Positions 12,441 through 24,009 of a stretch of 64,000 nt of DNA are shown here, one piece after another; position 1 is the first letter of the stretch, and the number at the start of each line of letters is the position of its first letter. Made by a program: the position numbers and the translations under genes. The notes under the pieces are model-generated. The model had not been told where the DNA came from. It did no database searches and saw nothing but the letters and a program-made list of their open reading frames with translations. The stretch lies in NCBI GenBank assembly GCA_036417435.1, contig CM070905.1, positions 63,071,092-63,135,091 on the forward strand, written 5' to 3'. Origin of the DNA: Inia geoffrensis (taxonomy: Eukaryota; Chordata; Mammalia; Artiodactyla; Iniidae).

Positions 12441-12639
12441 ACATGTTGTCTGTCAACTTATAGTTCGTCATCAATGAATTTATAGTTCTTCCTTGTAAAT
12501 CCATTAATGCATTTTTTATTTTGGTCCTTATTCCAGTTATGTATGGCAGAATAAGCATTGAGTTTCCATAGTTGGTGCCTCTTTGATTTAAGATTTATTC
12601 AACTTTTAGGCAGATGATGTTGTACTAGCTGCTATAGGA

Positions 12640-12740
12640 CATATAGTCTTGGCTATTTAAGGGCAGCAATTGTGTTTCACTCATTTCTTAGTCTCATAAT
12701 ATCTACCTAACACAGCATTTTACCTATGAAAGCCAACAAA
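12640..12740 (+). mobile_element. L2 3' end, sense
   Basis: The block 'agggcagcaattgtgtttca' followed by 'cctaacacagcattttacct' matches the terminal part of L2 in sense orientation ('gagggcaggaattgtgtc...cctagcacagtgcctgg'). It is a short diverged fragment. Confidence 0.6.
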
Positions 12741-13439
12741 CGTTTGACATGCAATTCTGAATTAAAAGAGCAAAAAACAGTACCATAAATTACATAAGAT
12801 AGTATAAATGGCAAAGAAATATTACAAGCAAAATGAGCTATGAATTCTAAAGTGAGAGAAATCATTGTGTGTGGGAATAGCCAGGAGAGTTGGCTTTGAT
12901 AATTTTGTAAGGGATTTTGAAACTCCCCAATTAGGTTGTTTTTGGTCATCCCTAACTGCTTTTCAGCAGTGATTTGCAGGACTTTTCCTTACACAGGAAG
13001 GGTCTGAGCACTTGTCTTGGGAACGGCAAGAAATGTGACAGTGGAGGAGGCAGTGGGTAGAGGCAGGGCTGGGGGTGGTGGAGTGGGGACCCGCCAAATC
13101 AGAGATGACGACGTCGTGGCAGCTAGAAGGGAAGCAGGCTGGAGAACAAGGTATCATTTATAATCAACAGTCTAACAGCAAGAGACATCAAAGAAAACTC
13201 CAATATCATAAGCTTCAGAAATTAAAAATTTCTTGGTCTCAATAAGAATGCGAATGCTGAGAAGGAGAAGAAAAATTCGGTAAAATGCAACAATTCAAAA
13301 TTAATTTCACTTTACACACCCATTTTCAGACAAGTATTTGATGAGTTTGGAAATACAATATAATGAATAGGTACACTCACGTATACTTTCTGTGTAAATT
13401 TTGAATCAAATTAGTCCTAATACTTATATGTTCATATAT
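12741..13439. other. Non-coding, nothing recognised
   Basis: No gene or repeat is recognised in about 700 bases. The stretch at 13020-13140 is more GC-rich than its surroundings and holds 'gacgacgtcg' (13107-13116), which contains a palindromic gacgtc core; I attach no function to it. Confidence 0.4.
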
Positions 13440-13555
13440 TATCTAAGCCCCTCAATTATGAATTCCTAATGCTATGTTTTATTCATCTTTTTATCCTTGG
13501 TACTTATCATAGTGTCTAATTTATAGTAAGTACTCAATGGATGAATAAATTTCCA
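13440..13555 (+). mobile_element. L2 3' end, sense
   Basis: The terminal L2 wording is visible in sense orientation: 'tgttttattcatctttttat', 'ccttggtacttatcatagtg', then 'agtaagtactcaatggatga'. The fragment ends with the expected 'aataaat'. Confidence 0.7.
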
Positions 13556-14159
13556 TTTAGAATATTAGTAGTGTTAAGAATTTAAGGAAGTCTTTCTTGA
13601 GTTTTAATATGTTTATCATATCAGAACAGATTGTAACCACAGCTGCCATAAATCTACTGTGATGTAAAGCACACCACACCAAGGGAACTTAGTTTTATTC
13701 TGACTGCTGGTTATGAACTGATTTTGAGATTTAAAAAAAAATGTAGATTAAATGTGGCCACATTCAAACATTTAAAAAAATAAGCCCCTTATCTATCCTT
13801 GTCATTGATTTGTACAATATATAATCAAGTAAGGCTAAAAAAGTCATTTGAAACCCATCCTTGTTCCTATAACACCAGTTATTTATAACAACTTATTTAT
13901 ATCCAGCTCTCACTCAGAAGTCTATTATTTTATAATATTACATATGGACCTGTTCTCCAGGTGTTTATACCCTAGTATGAAAAAAAAGGTCAATCAATTT
14001 AGGTTACATATGAGAAAATAAAATAATATAGAATAAAGTATCTATAAAACAATGTGAGGCAGAATTGTTTGATTGTATAAGAATATTTTAGGAGAGGATA
14101 GATTAGTTTTGAATAGTCTAAAAGAAATGATAAATTATACAGGTAAGATTCGTATCAGA
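13556..14159. other. Non-coding, nothing recognised
   Basis: Unrecognised AT-rich DNA without a coding frame of note. Confidence 0.4.
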
Positions 14160-14440
14160 TCTTTAATATTTGGATGCTGTGACTCATGGAAGAATGGTAG
14201 AGGGAAAGTTGGCATGAGAACATTTTTTTTTTTTTGGCTGAAGTAGAAAAGTTTGAACTGGATAAACTGGCAACTGGGTTTGTTTCATGACTTGGAGCCA
14301 AATGACAGGTGGCTTTGTGAGTGTATGATGGTTTTGAGCCCTACCTGATGGGCTGTGGGAGAGCCCTGGAGGTTTTGTAGGCTAATTAACATAGTTAAAA
14401 TGGAAGATAACCACAGTGCTACTGCCAAGAACTAAGTAAA
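14160..14440 (-). mobile_element. Possible L2 fragment, antisense
   Basis: The order 'ttgaactggataaactggca', 'gagccaaatgacaggtggct', 'gggagagccctggaggtttt' resembles the antisense internal part of L2 ('ggagccattgaaggtttt'). Divergence is high, so this is a weak call. Confidence 0.35.
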
Positions 14441-14589
14441 GGTGAAAAGGAACCTAAACAGGTTTATTAGTCCAGGAAACATTACTATTCAGAGAACCTT
14501 TCGATGTCCCCAGTACTAAGGGTTGTTATTTCTTAGACCCTTTATTAAAAATCAGAAGGAAATAGCCTTTAAGAGGAATGGATTAATAT

Positions 14590-14880
14590 AATCTAGTAAA
14601 AAATGCATTTATTTATTTATTTAACCAACTCAAAATTATTGCTTATTGTGAAGTTGCCTGAAGATGCACAGTAAACCAGATAGTCTCAGCCCTGATGACA
14701 CTCATCATGCAGTGCTAGGGATGTGTGAGTGGTCACACCAATGAGCAATTCAGGACATTGCACAATACAGAGAGAAGTGCTGGGATGGGATTGGTGTAGA
14801 GTCTTTTGGGAACACATAGGAATGGCATAATCGTGCTTGGAAAAATACCCTGTGTTACTTTCTGCAACTGGCAATATTAC
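14590..14880 (-). mobile_element. Probable L2 3' region, antisense
   Basis: A poorly preserved antisense L2 arrangement is visible: a 'tcaaaattattgcttattgt' start, 'ctcagccctgatgacactca', 'agaagtgctgggatgggat' and 'ttttgggaacacataggaat'. The last two blocks are typical of the antisense L2 body between its 3' terminus and the ORF end. Confidence 0.5.
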
Positions 14881-14924
14881 TTTAAATTAATTAAATTGCT
14901 CATAATATGATAATGGTAATGGCC

Positions 14925-15130
14925 TAACATATATCTAGCATCTTGTTATGTGTCAGCCCTGGGAAAATGTTTTATGTGCATTATCTCATTTTAATCCTTA
15001 AAACTACCCTCCTGGATAGACACTAGTTTGTTTTGTTGTTGCTATTATTTTCCAGATAAGGAGTGAGACTTAAAAAGTTTGAGTACCTGTCTAATGGTCA
15101 CAGAACTAGTCAGGAGTAGAGAAGGGCACA
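14925..15130 (-). mobile_element. MIR SINE, antisense
   Basis: Antisense MIR wording runs in order: 'tatctagcatcttgttatgt', 'cattatctcattttaatcct', 'ccagataaggagtgagactt', 'aatggtcacagaactagtca'. It is a near-complete, diverged copy. Confidence 0.85.
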
Positions 15131-16012
15131 AACTAAAACTATACGTTAACTTTCATGAATACATACGTGAAACTTCTGAAAGAAGACACTAAGTAGGAAC
15201 ACAGAATGTTCACAGCTAACACACCACTGCTCAATATTAAGAACAACTCTCCTACATTCAAGTAGCTATACGTTTTGAAAACAGTTACAATGGCAAACTT
15301 GTTGAATTTTTTAGATCAATAAGACTCAAATGTAAAACTCACTTTTTGGCATCTGAGGACAGGAAATGTAAATTTAAAATGAATTGGACAGTAGTGAAGC
15401 CACTCACTAGAACAGAAATCCTTTTCAATAATAGCAATTGAAGGCTTCTTTGGCACAAGAATAATTGTGAAATATTTATGTACGATTGAAGCAGCCGCAC
15501 CAGACAAAGAAACGATTCACAATCCTTCCAATAATAGGTTTGGAAGTAGGCAAACATCTTTGTAATGCAGTGTAGGAACCAGTTTAAGGTTTAGGTTTGA
15601 AGCTTAAATATTTGATTTTTAGTTTTCCTATTTGTCTTCTGTGTGTCAAAATTTTCCATCTTAAAAATGGTTACTTTTACAAATGAAGAGAAATGCCAAT
15701 TTCATGAAAAGCAGTGGACATAATTTATATAACAGTCCCTTATTTTTTAAAAAGTGGCTAATGCCATTGTACATAACATAACCTTAGGTGGAGTGATCAT
15801 TTCCTCAGGTAATCTCTTTTGATTAAGAAGCTGCTCAGTGGCATAGAAAAGGACAGCAGTGTGATTGCTCCCTCTCCAAATCATGTCTGAATAATAAGTA
15901 GTCAAAGTAAGAATAACTTGGAATATTGAGGTGACTTTATTTTGTAACCTTAGAACATTTCATCAGTTATTTTATCCTCACAATATGGATTTGAAAATTT
16001 TAGTTCTCTCTC
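15131..16012. other. Non-coding, no repeat recognised
   Basis: No named repeat or gene. Two overlapping frames on the minus strand at 15316-15557 have no recognisable domain and are likely chance. Confidence 0.4.
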
Positions 16013-16172
16013 TTTTTTTTTTAACATCTTTATTGGAGTATAATTGCTTTACAATGGTGTGTTAGTTTCTGCTGTATAACAAAGTTAATCAGCTATACAT
16101 ATACATATATCCCTATATCTCCTCCCTCTTGCGTCTCCCTCCCACCCTCCCTTTCCCACCCTTCTCTTAAAG
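16013..16172 (-). mobile_element. L1 3' end, antisense, 5'-truncated
   Basis: A T10 run is followed by 'aacatctttattggagtata', 'ttacaatggtgtgttagttt', 'cagctatacatatacatata' and the 'tccctcccaccctccctttc' block, the reverse of the recent cetacean L1 3' UTR also seen at 33790-33939 and 44264-44439. Only about 160 bases were copied. No clear duplication was found beyond a short 'ttctct' match. Confidence 0.9.
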
Positions 16173-17254
16173 TTACAACACACAAAATGATGTTGATGGA
16201 GAATAGCTGGGACCGAGGATGGGTTATAAAAAGTCATTTTTTCATCCTGAGGAACACCAATCTCAAAGTGATAATATCCTGCATCTACTGATTCTTAAAT
16301 AACAATTTGACTCATCAAATCCAGACGTATCAAAAGAATGCAATCTAGTTGAATTTAACAACTGCCTTGAGTAATAATTAATAGTTAAAGAGGAGGGCAT
16401 TAAAAGTGCACTGCAAAACAAAGGCAAAACAAATTGTAAATGGAATTAATGACTTTGGCCCAATTATACGCAAAATATGTAGCAACTAAAAGAAATAACC
16501 AAATTGAGATAAAAATTCCTCAAGTATAATGATATTGCTAAGTTTTAAATTTCCTAAATGGTAAGAATCCCTAGGTCCTTTATAATATTAAAATAATTCA
16601 TTGTACATGTTTCTAAATAATAAACTACGAAGTATGACTGACACATAGAATTATGCATCTTAAAACTGAGGAAAACATAGATATCTGGTACACACCAAGT
16701 ACAAAAAAAGAAACAATTAACTTAAAATAGTAAATTAAATAACATATGTTAAATAAATAAAAATATAAAGACTTTTCAGGTAGCTTCTTACCAAAAACTT
16801 GCTGAGGAACTTGAAAATGACTTTGTAAGTGCTTTATGCCTTGGCTCATATTTCCAGTTAAAATGAGTATTACATATTGTTTGTGATATTACATATTTTT
16901 TGAGATATCAAGAGGAGCTGCATAGTCTGTATTTGTTTCCCTGTTGGCCTCAACACTGCTGTATAAACTTGTAACTGGCAGTAAATGATGTTAATGCCTG
17001 TGATTCCCATAAATGAGAAAGGCGGGCCGTTGCTTGTCATTTAATTCAGTTTATAACTGTCAGAACAGGTTTTGTCATTGGAGATGAGTCTGGCTTAAGT
17101 TTCTAAAACTTATTCATGAGCTTATTTAACCAGAATGAGAAAGTGTACAGTGACAATTTCAAACATAATTATGATTTTATTTCTTAAAGGAAAATTGTGA
17201 AAAATTTCACCTATATGTAGAAATATTTGTAAAGTTTGTGAAGGAAAGACTTTT
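16173..17254. other. Non-coding, nothing recognised
   Basis: About 1.1 kb with no named repeat or gene. The minus-strand frame at 16625-16849 looks like chance. Confidence 0.4.
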
Positions 17255-17425
17255 AATTCTTCATCAACTCTGGGTCATAGGTTGGCGTTATTGAGTCACC
17301 CTTTTGTAAATAAGAAAACTGGGAAGTGAAGTTACTTGGCCTAATGTCAGATAGAAAGTAAATGTCAGAGTCAGGGCTTAAACCACGGGTATCTGACTTT
17401 AGGTTCAGTACTTTTCCCACGAAAC
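17255..17425 (-). mobile_element. MIR SINE, antisense
   Basis: The blocks 'taaataagaaaactgggaag', 'acttggcctaatgtcagata', 'gtcagagtcagggcttaaac' follow the antisense MIR order (fraction of tRNA-unrelated body and tRNA head). The 3' neighbour at 17442-17460 shares a 19-base string with 19646-19664. Confidence 0.8.
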
Positions 17426-17579
17426 CACGACTACAGTTTTAAATCTATTTAATACTGCAATGTTATCCAGAGCCATAATTTGCTATATTTGTACTACTGC
17501 CAGTGTTATTAACTAAATATTCATAAACGTGTGTAGTCATTAACTATTTGGAAGGTGAAACAAAAAGGTTGTGCATTAT

Positions 17580-18270
17580 TTTCCAGCTTTATTAGGGTAT
17601 AATTGAAAAATAAAAATTGTATATATTTAAGGTGTCAGTGTGATGGTTTGATATACTTACACATTGTGAATGATTACCATAATCACGGTAATTAACACAT
17701 TCATCACCTCTCATAGTTATCTTTTTGTGTGTGAAGGGGGTGAGAACTCTTAAGATCTACTCTCTTAACAAATTTCAATATGAAATACAGTATTATTAAC
17801 TATAATCACCATGCTGTATCCCCAGAATGTTTTCATTTTATAACTGAAAGTTTGTACCCTTTGACCAACATCTCCCCATTTCCCGCATCCCCAGTCCCTG
17901 ATAAACACCAATCTGGTTCTGTGTGTTCTTTTTTAGAATCCACACAAAAGTGAGATCGTATAGCATTTGTCTTTCTCTGTCTGCTTTAATTCACATAGCA
18001 TAATACCCTCGAGGTTCATCCATGTTGTCAAAAATGACAGGATTTTCTTCCCTTTTATGGCTGAATTATATTACATTGTATATTTATACATTTCTTTATT
18101 CATTCATCAGTTGACGAACTTAGGTTGTTTCTGTATCTTGGCTATTGTGAACAAATTCTTCAAGATACTGATTTCATTTCCTTAGGCTGTATCCCCAGTA
18201 GTGGGATTGCTTGATCATGTGGTAGTTTTATTTTTAATATTTTGAGGACCTCCATACAGGTAATGCATTT
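17580..18270 (-). mobile_element. Old L1 (L1M-type) 3' UTR and ORF2 end, antisense
   Basis: The minus strand reads as an L1M 3' end. On the plus strand the order is 'ccagctttattagggtataa', 'aaggtgtcagtgtgatggtt', 'tgattaccataatcacggta', 'cacctctcatagttatcttt', 'ttaactataatcaccatgct', then past 17940 the ORF2 C-terminus in reverse ('ggttcatccatgttgtcaaa', 'gattttcttcccttttatgg', 'cagttgacgaacttaggttg'). Frames are broken, including 17967-18185. About 690 bases remain. Confidence 0.85.
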
Positions 18271-19225
18271 TTAAACAAGTGAAGGTGTGTCTACTTAAGA
18301 CCTCCATGTTATGTTTTTCTCTTTCTCAGGATGTTCAGTGGTTATAGTACAGTAAGTGCTAAAGAATGGATGGAGTGGGTGCAATACTCTGATCTGATAA
18401 GGGTGTAATATTTCAATGTGCTGGGAGACAGAATGACTGCTTACAAATGATTGACAACAAGGTCAGGGGCATAAAGGTGTGGTTGAACAGGGAGCTAGAA
18501 AATTGGGCGCTGGGAGTTATTTAATATACCTGGAGTCACTTATGTATATGAGTATCAAATATTATTACTTGTAAAAATGAGGTAAAGTGTTCCCCATGGT
18601 GTCTGCTGGCTGATTCTTCCTTCTCTCTCCTTTGGCATAATGCACACAGTTTTTCTTTTTAAATCCTCTAGAGGGAACACACACTTGATATTCCACCCTG
18701 CGTCCCATACTCTCTCTAGTCCTAACAATCTGTCTGATTCACATGATTATTACTTGTCTGGCCCTAATGTAGATGAATTCCAAGGTCCTTTCTTCCTCAA
18801 AAATTCTGTGGCTTTTTCATCTACAGTGGGCTTTTTGTATAAGTCATTATACACAAATAATAGATAAGGTCTGCTTCTGTCACAGACCATACAGTTTGGG
18901 GGCTAAAAGACCTGTATTCAATTTATTCCAGGTTCTTCAATTACCAAAGCAAAAGGTATCCCACACAAAATTAAAAGTTAACCTAATATTGTAATTTATG
19001 GAAATTCATGAGAAGTGCATTAGTTACTGGACTCATCAGCCAGGGGACCCAAAGTTAGCTTTCTCAAACCTAACTGAGCTAAAGGGGGTCTAATCCTGTG
19101 ATACAAAGAAATAATCAGGTTTCCAGTGTCTGATGGTCTTGGTTCATGGAGGTAGCTTCCATCTCTTGAAGCCCCTCATCCTAATCTTGATTTCCTTTTA
19201 GAAGAGGATTATACATGTACACTAT

Positions 19226-19227
<2 letters not shown>
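18271..19227. other. Non-coding, nothing clear
   Basis: No named repeat or gene in about 950 bases. Overlapping frames at 18640-18994 have no domain. Confidence 0.4.
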
Positions 19228-19292
<65 letters not shown>

Positions 19293-19333
19293 TGTGCTAT
19301 ATATATATAAGTATATATAATCATATATATATA
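19228..19333. repeat. Long compound (AT)n microsatellite
   Basis: A pure AT run of about 57 bases (19229-19285) continues as 'acacacactgtgct' and further interrupted AT stretches to 19333. The interruption at 19285-19298 separates two AT tracts. Such tracts can extrude cruciforms and are usually polymorphic. Confidence 0.95.
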
Positions 19334-19565
19334 CTGTTGTGAAATTGTATATTAATATTAATAGCTATTATAATCTTTTTGCATATCTCTGTAGCATGGA
19401 AACTTACTCAACTCATAGGAAACAGCAGAATACACATTTATTTCAGGTGGACAGGGAACATTCTCCAGCTTAGATCATATACTAGGCCACAAAACAAGTC
19501 TCATTTATTATTTGAAAATATGATTTTTAATGGCTGTTTAGTATTTTGTTATGTACCATAACTTC

Positions 19566-19703
19566 AGGCAGTATCCTTGGCTTTATCTCAACAGAGTCTC
19601 CTCTGTTGAGGAGGAGTACCCTTGGCTTTATCTCAAGAGAGATTTAATCTATTTAATACTGCAAGGCAGTATCCTTGGCTTTATCTCAACAGAGTCTCCT
19701 CTG
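19566..19703. repeat. Local triplication with filler insert
   Basis: A 40-base segment (beginning aggcagtatccttggcttta and ending in ctctg) occurs at 19566-19605 and identically at 19664-19703. A partial third copy, about 27 bases with the shared core cttggctttatctcaa, lies between them at 19615-19641. The filler at 19646-19664 shares 19 bases (aatctatttaatactgcaa) with 17442-17460. The overlapping frames here simply repeat the same peptide. Confidence 0.92.
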
Positions 19704-21599
19704 GAAAATTCACTTTTCCCAAATCTACATTTTCAGTCTTGAAGTCTCTCACAAGTTCTATCACCTCTTTTCTTATTAAACATTTTTACCTAAAACCAGT
19801 GTTTAAAGCCAGATTGAACTTACCCAAGTTTATATAAGATTGAACTTAACTAACCCAAATTCAGTACTTTTTGTGACCTCCAGATTCTTTTAATGGTACA
19901 AACCATTGTCTGAATTGTCCAACACAAAGATTCTCATGTAAACTCCTTCTCATTCATCTTTTCTGCCAACATAACCAAGTCCTTCCTATTTCCTCCTTTC
20001 CTTTCCATTTAATCTCACTTAAATTCTTCTTTCACTATTTCAATTGAACATTAATTCTATTCACTTCAATTTTAGGCTGCCCAATATCCTCACTTAAAGA
20101 AAAAAGTAGTCTTTGAAATGGAAGTCAATGGTAAAACAGGGTCTGATACACAGCATATAACAATATAAAAGCAATTTGAACAACTTGTTGATTCTTGAAA
20201 TACCTGCATCACAGAAGAGTTTTTTTGTTCAATACAAGTGTATAGGTACAGGGGTGTCTTTGTTCCTAGTTCTCTAAGGATTTCTGGCCTGTAACATCTT
20301 TCCGTATGTGCATCCCTCTGGGATTGCTTTGTAATCTTGCGATCAATATATGGTGTGTTAGGTGCACCCAAGATGATATCACCTTTGATGTAGTCTGAAC
20401 TATCTATGATGTTCCCATCTTCCTGAATTGTCATCATGGTCTTTAACAAGAGGTCCCTTAAAAATTGCCCTACCCTGGTCTGTGGACAAAGTCAAGCCAG
20501 GCATTCCACAGATACATGTCATTCAGCTCTAATAAATGATGTGCATATTTTAGATCCCTTATTATAGTGGCAAAAATATTTCTGTACAAATATGTTAAAT
20601 ACATAGCACATACTGTTTTTCTGTATTGTGTTGCTTAAATAAACAGTTTGGTTTCTATATGAAAAAAAATTGGGAAAGTTATTATAGGAAAGTACTATCA
20701 TGTGGAGAAGGCCATATGTTTGACTAAGGATTTTATCATACTAAGCACCCAGCTGTCTTCGGCCATTGAAGCTTTCTTGGACAGATATGTGCCTGAGCTT
20801 TCTGAAAGCACTTTTCTGATTGCCAGTAGAGTTTGGCTTCAGGGACTCTCTCGCTCCTATATTTGCCAGAAAGAATGAAACTACTGATGCTTTCCCTCAG
20901 TTTTAGCGAGAGAAACACTTTAGAGCACTGGAATGAGAGACTGTGGAAGGTCATATAATTGCCTCCCATTAAGGCCTTTAAAAACAGAATGGCTATTTAT
21001 ATTCCTGGAGTTCTTAATGAAGCTCTTTTCTGCAGTGAAGGAGTGATTCTTTGATGATTTCTGAGGTCATTCTAGGTCTTGTTTTGAATAGTTCTAATGT
21101 CTTAGATAAGTTTGGTTCAGAAAAACATTCCTATTCAGAAAAATTGGGTCTGGTGCTGGCTCTATCATAAAGTTATTGGATAAATCTTAATTCTTTCACT
21201 ATTTTTGAAGAGAGTGTTTAAGGATAAAAGAAATAATAAATGTAAATACTCTGTTGCCTCTTTAGAAAAGAACTTAAAAGATAAATTCTAAATTGTCTTG
21301 TCCAGTTGCTTTCTAATCTCTATACAGCTCAATTGCTAGGCTGGTTGAGGCAGTTAATAAAAGAGGTTTATATTTTGAAGAAATAAAAAGTGATAACCAA
21401 GGCCAAGTATCAGCTTTTTTATAGAAGTGACCTAAGTAGTTTCAACATTATGTGCCAACTGCTGTGGGTTGCATGAGGGGTCTTTTCTCACTTTCCAACT
21501 TGGAGGATTTTGTACCTTTCTTGTCCCATGGTCCCCTCTGCTATCTCTTTCCACATGACCTTCTCCAGCCCCAGCATCTTTGCTTTCTCCCGTGTGCTG
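19704..21599. other. Non-coding, no named repeat
   Basis: About 1.9 kb without a recognised repeat. A 119-codon minus-strand frame at 20090-20449 has a mixed composition but no family I recognise, and it has stops directly upstream. The piece at 20720-21000 is less AT-rich and looks single-copy. Confidence 0.4.
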
Positions 21600-21845
21600 T
21601 TAAGGGAAGGGACAAGGTGGCAGAGTGAAAAGCACATGAATTTGCATCAGGCAGACCTGGGTTTGCATCTTCGTCACTTAGCATCAGGATTTCCTTTGTC
21701 AAGTTATATATCCTCATGTGAAAACACTGAAATAAACTCTACCTCTCAAAGTTGGTACAAAATGAGATGATATCTGGAAAACATCCTAGCACAGTTGCTG
21801 ACACAAAATGAATTCTCAGTAATTATTAGGCATTATTGTTCTATT
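21600..21845 (+). mobile_element. MIR SINE, sense
   Basis: Sense MIR order is clear: 'agagtgaaaagcacatgaat', 'caggcagacctgggtttgca', 'cgtcacttagcatcagg', 'caaagttggtacaaaatgag', 'agcacagttgctgacacaaa', 'tctcagtaattattaggcat'. It runs nearly the full length of the element. Confidence 0.88.
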
Positions 21846-22224
21846 TTCGTATGTCGTGTTGAAATACCACTGCCAATGTGAATATAATTATTTTAAGCCT
21901 GATAAAAGGGAAACAAATGGGCTCTAAAAAAGGAATACATGATAAATAAAAGCAAAAGATATTTGAAAGAGATATCCCAAAATAAAAAGAAGCAAGTATT
22001 ATTAACATAAACAGTTTCAAGTGAGATGTAGACTTTTAAACTAAATAAATACAATAGCATAAAGTCTTCAAATATAATTTGATGATAGATCCTCTAGTAA
22101 TCTTCCTAAATTGGAGGCCACTCTGGAGAAAATATTTTGGATATATTCTTAAAAATTGAAGTGTATATCGAGGTTGTATGTTTATCTAGGAAAGCCAAGT
22201 GTAGTTTTGCACGTGTTGTTTTCC

Positions 22225-22700
22225 AAGTTAGAGAAGCTATGTAGCATGGAAGTTAAAAGAGTATGGGCTCTGTTTTTAATAACTTTAAATGGAGTATAAT
22301 CTATAAAAACATTGAATCACTATGTTGTGTACCTGAAACTAATATAATATTGTAAATCAACTATACTTCAATAAAAATAAATAAAATAAAAATTAAAAAA
22401 TGTATCATCAGGCAAACAACAATAACAAAAGAGTACAGGTCCTGGAGCTGCATACCAGGGTTTGTATTCCAGGTTCATCAGTTAGTAGCTCTATTACCTT
22501 AGGGAGGCTGCGTAACTGCTTTGTGCTTTCATGTGTAAATGTGGGATAATAGCAGTTCTGTGCAATATAGTTTATACGTATGTGCATGCATGTGTGGTAA
22601 TTAACTGAGTACATACAAAGGGATTACAACACTGCTTGGCAAAGAATAAATGCTTTATATTTATTAAGTGCTATTATCATTATCATTAGTAGTGATAGTA
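22225..22700 (+). mobile_element. MIR SINE, sense, split by an L1 insert
   Basis: The MIR head is at 22225-22272 and the rest resumes at about 22427, with blocks 'gagctgcataccagggtttg', 'tctattaccttagggaggct', 'gtgtggtaattaactgagta' and 'aaagaataaatgctttatat'. Between the halves is a 5'-truncated L1 3' end (22273-22426). The two halves join in correct MIR order. Confidence 0.87.
22273..22426 (+). mobile_element. L1 3' end, sense, inserted in a MIR
   Basis: The 3' UTR phrases 'cactatgttgtgtacctgaa', 'atattgtaaatcaactatac' and 'ttcaataaaaataaataaa' are typical of an artiodactyl/cetacean L1 terminus, followed by an A-rich tail. The likely duplication is the 18-base pair at 22255-22272 and 22427-22444 (both start aaaagagta), with 14 of 18 positions still matching, which suggests an old insertion. 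Confidence 0.85.
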
Positions 22701-23082
22701 GGTACAGGGAGATAGTGCTACTTGGAAATGATTATGTTTGGTAACCTTCCCAGAATTATTTTATGGCTAATTCTGATTAAACGTTGAGTATCTTCGAAAG
22801 ACTAGAAAAGGCCACAATTTGAGGCTAAAATAAGGAGATCAGTATTATCAGTACTTTACTCACTGATAAAGAAGTTAAAGAGAGCTATAGTTTGGAAAGC
22901 TACATTCATGTGACAGAGGAAGGATCTATCTATTTGCATTTGCAAACAAAATACAGTATTGGGTTGCACCTAAATTTAAAAGATGATTTTTTTCATCTTT
23001 TAAATGAGGTATAAATCTATGGTGAAAACATGAATCATACCTTTATTTTATTATAAGATGCAACTCTAATCTGAGTTCCTGG

Positions 23083-23083
<1 letters not shown>
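22701..23083. other. Non-coding, nothing recognised
   Basis: Unrecognised AT-rich spacer. Confidence 0.4.

Positions 23084-23127
<44 letters not shown>
23084..23127. repeat. (CA)n microsatellite
   Basis: About 20 CA units, ending with one CG interruption, lie immediately before a MIR fragment. It is a probable polymorphic marker. Confidence 0.95.
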
Positions 23128-23128
<1 letters not shown>

Positions 23129-23129
23129 A

Positions 23130-23260
23130 AACACTCAATTCAATCCTTGCTGCAAATCTGCAAGGCATTTCTTAATATTTCTATTGTACAGATGAGAAAA
23201 CTGAAGATTAGCAAGATTTTTGTGGCTTGCTTAAGACACACACTACGTGGGAGATTTCTT
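23130..23260 (-). mobile_element. MIR SINE fragment, antisense
   Basis: The phrase 'attgtacagatgagaaaact' and then 'ttgtggcttgcttaagacac' match the antisense MIR core. The fragment directly abuts the (CA)n tract. Confidence 0.7.
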
Positions 23261-24009
23261 GACTCTTTATTGGGTCACTTTATCTCTCTAAAGTGCCTTC
23301 ATTTCCTGAAAGTATTGCTGTTATGTCACTCTATGGATCTTTGCTATATTTTGTTATGTTCAGAAAAAGTATCATATTTAAAAAGAAAGTTTATTTTTAT
23401 AAATCAATCTCTATTAAGAAACAAGGGTGTGTTCAGATGGAGAGCCACTGAAGGTCTGGGGGTTGGAGGCAGAAAGGGAAGTAAATTAACCCTAAAGAAA
23501 TCCAGGGCTCTGGGCATCACTAAAGCAGAAGCCTGGGAGAAGCTGATCAGCAGACAAACTGGTAATATATGACCATAGCGACAGAGAGGTGGGATTGTAG
23601 CTGCGTTAATGAAGCAGGTTCTTGTCAATTTTGGGCGAATCATGCTGACAGCCAGCAGCATGCACCAAAGAGTAAATCATGCTCTCTGGAGGCCTATCAC
23701 AGAAGGGATGCCACTAATGAGGTTCCATGCATCACTCTGATGAGGTATGAACGAATGCTCATCAGGAACAATTGACCTAGAAACCAAGACCAGTCTTTCA
23801 AGGGGTATCTTATAGCCAAGCCCTATCAGTGTAGCCAGCTCCAGATGAAATATGTGCTTTTTCTAAGCCAACTTATTGACAGCAATCCTGACTTTTTCCT
23901 ACCACTGCTGACAGGGTTTTATGGACATGGTGTGCATGGGTGAGTCCTAAAATAGAACAAAGCTAGAGTAGGCTAAATCTTCCCAGTCTCGGGTGAAGGG
24001 AAGGGAATA
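23261..24009. other. Non-coding, nothing recognised
   Basis: The frame at 23147-23572 begins in MIR sequence, so it is not evidence of a gene. The opposite-strand frame at 23404-23661 is likewise unsupported. Confidence 0.4.

Noticed and set aside
20090..20449. 119-codon minus-strand frame
   Set aside because: Some hydrophilic stretches, but stops lie directly upstream and no family was recognised; kept as unsupported.
23084..23127. (CA)n tract as a possible CRISPR or regulatory array
   Set aside because: It is a plain dinucleotide microsatellite with no spacers.
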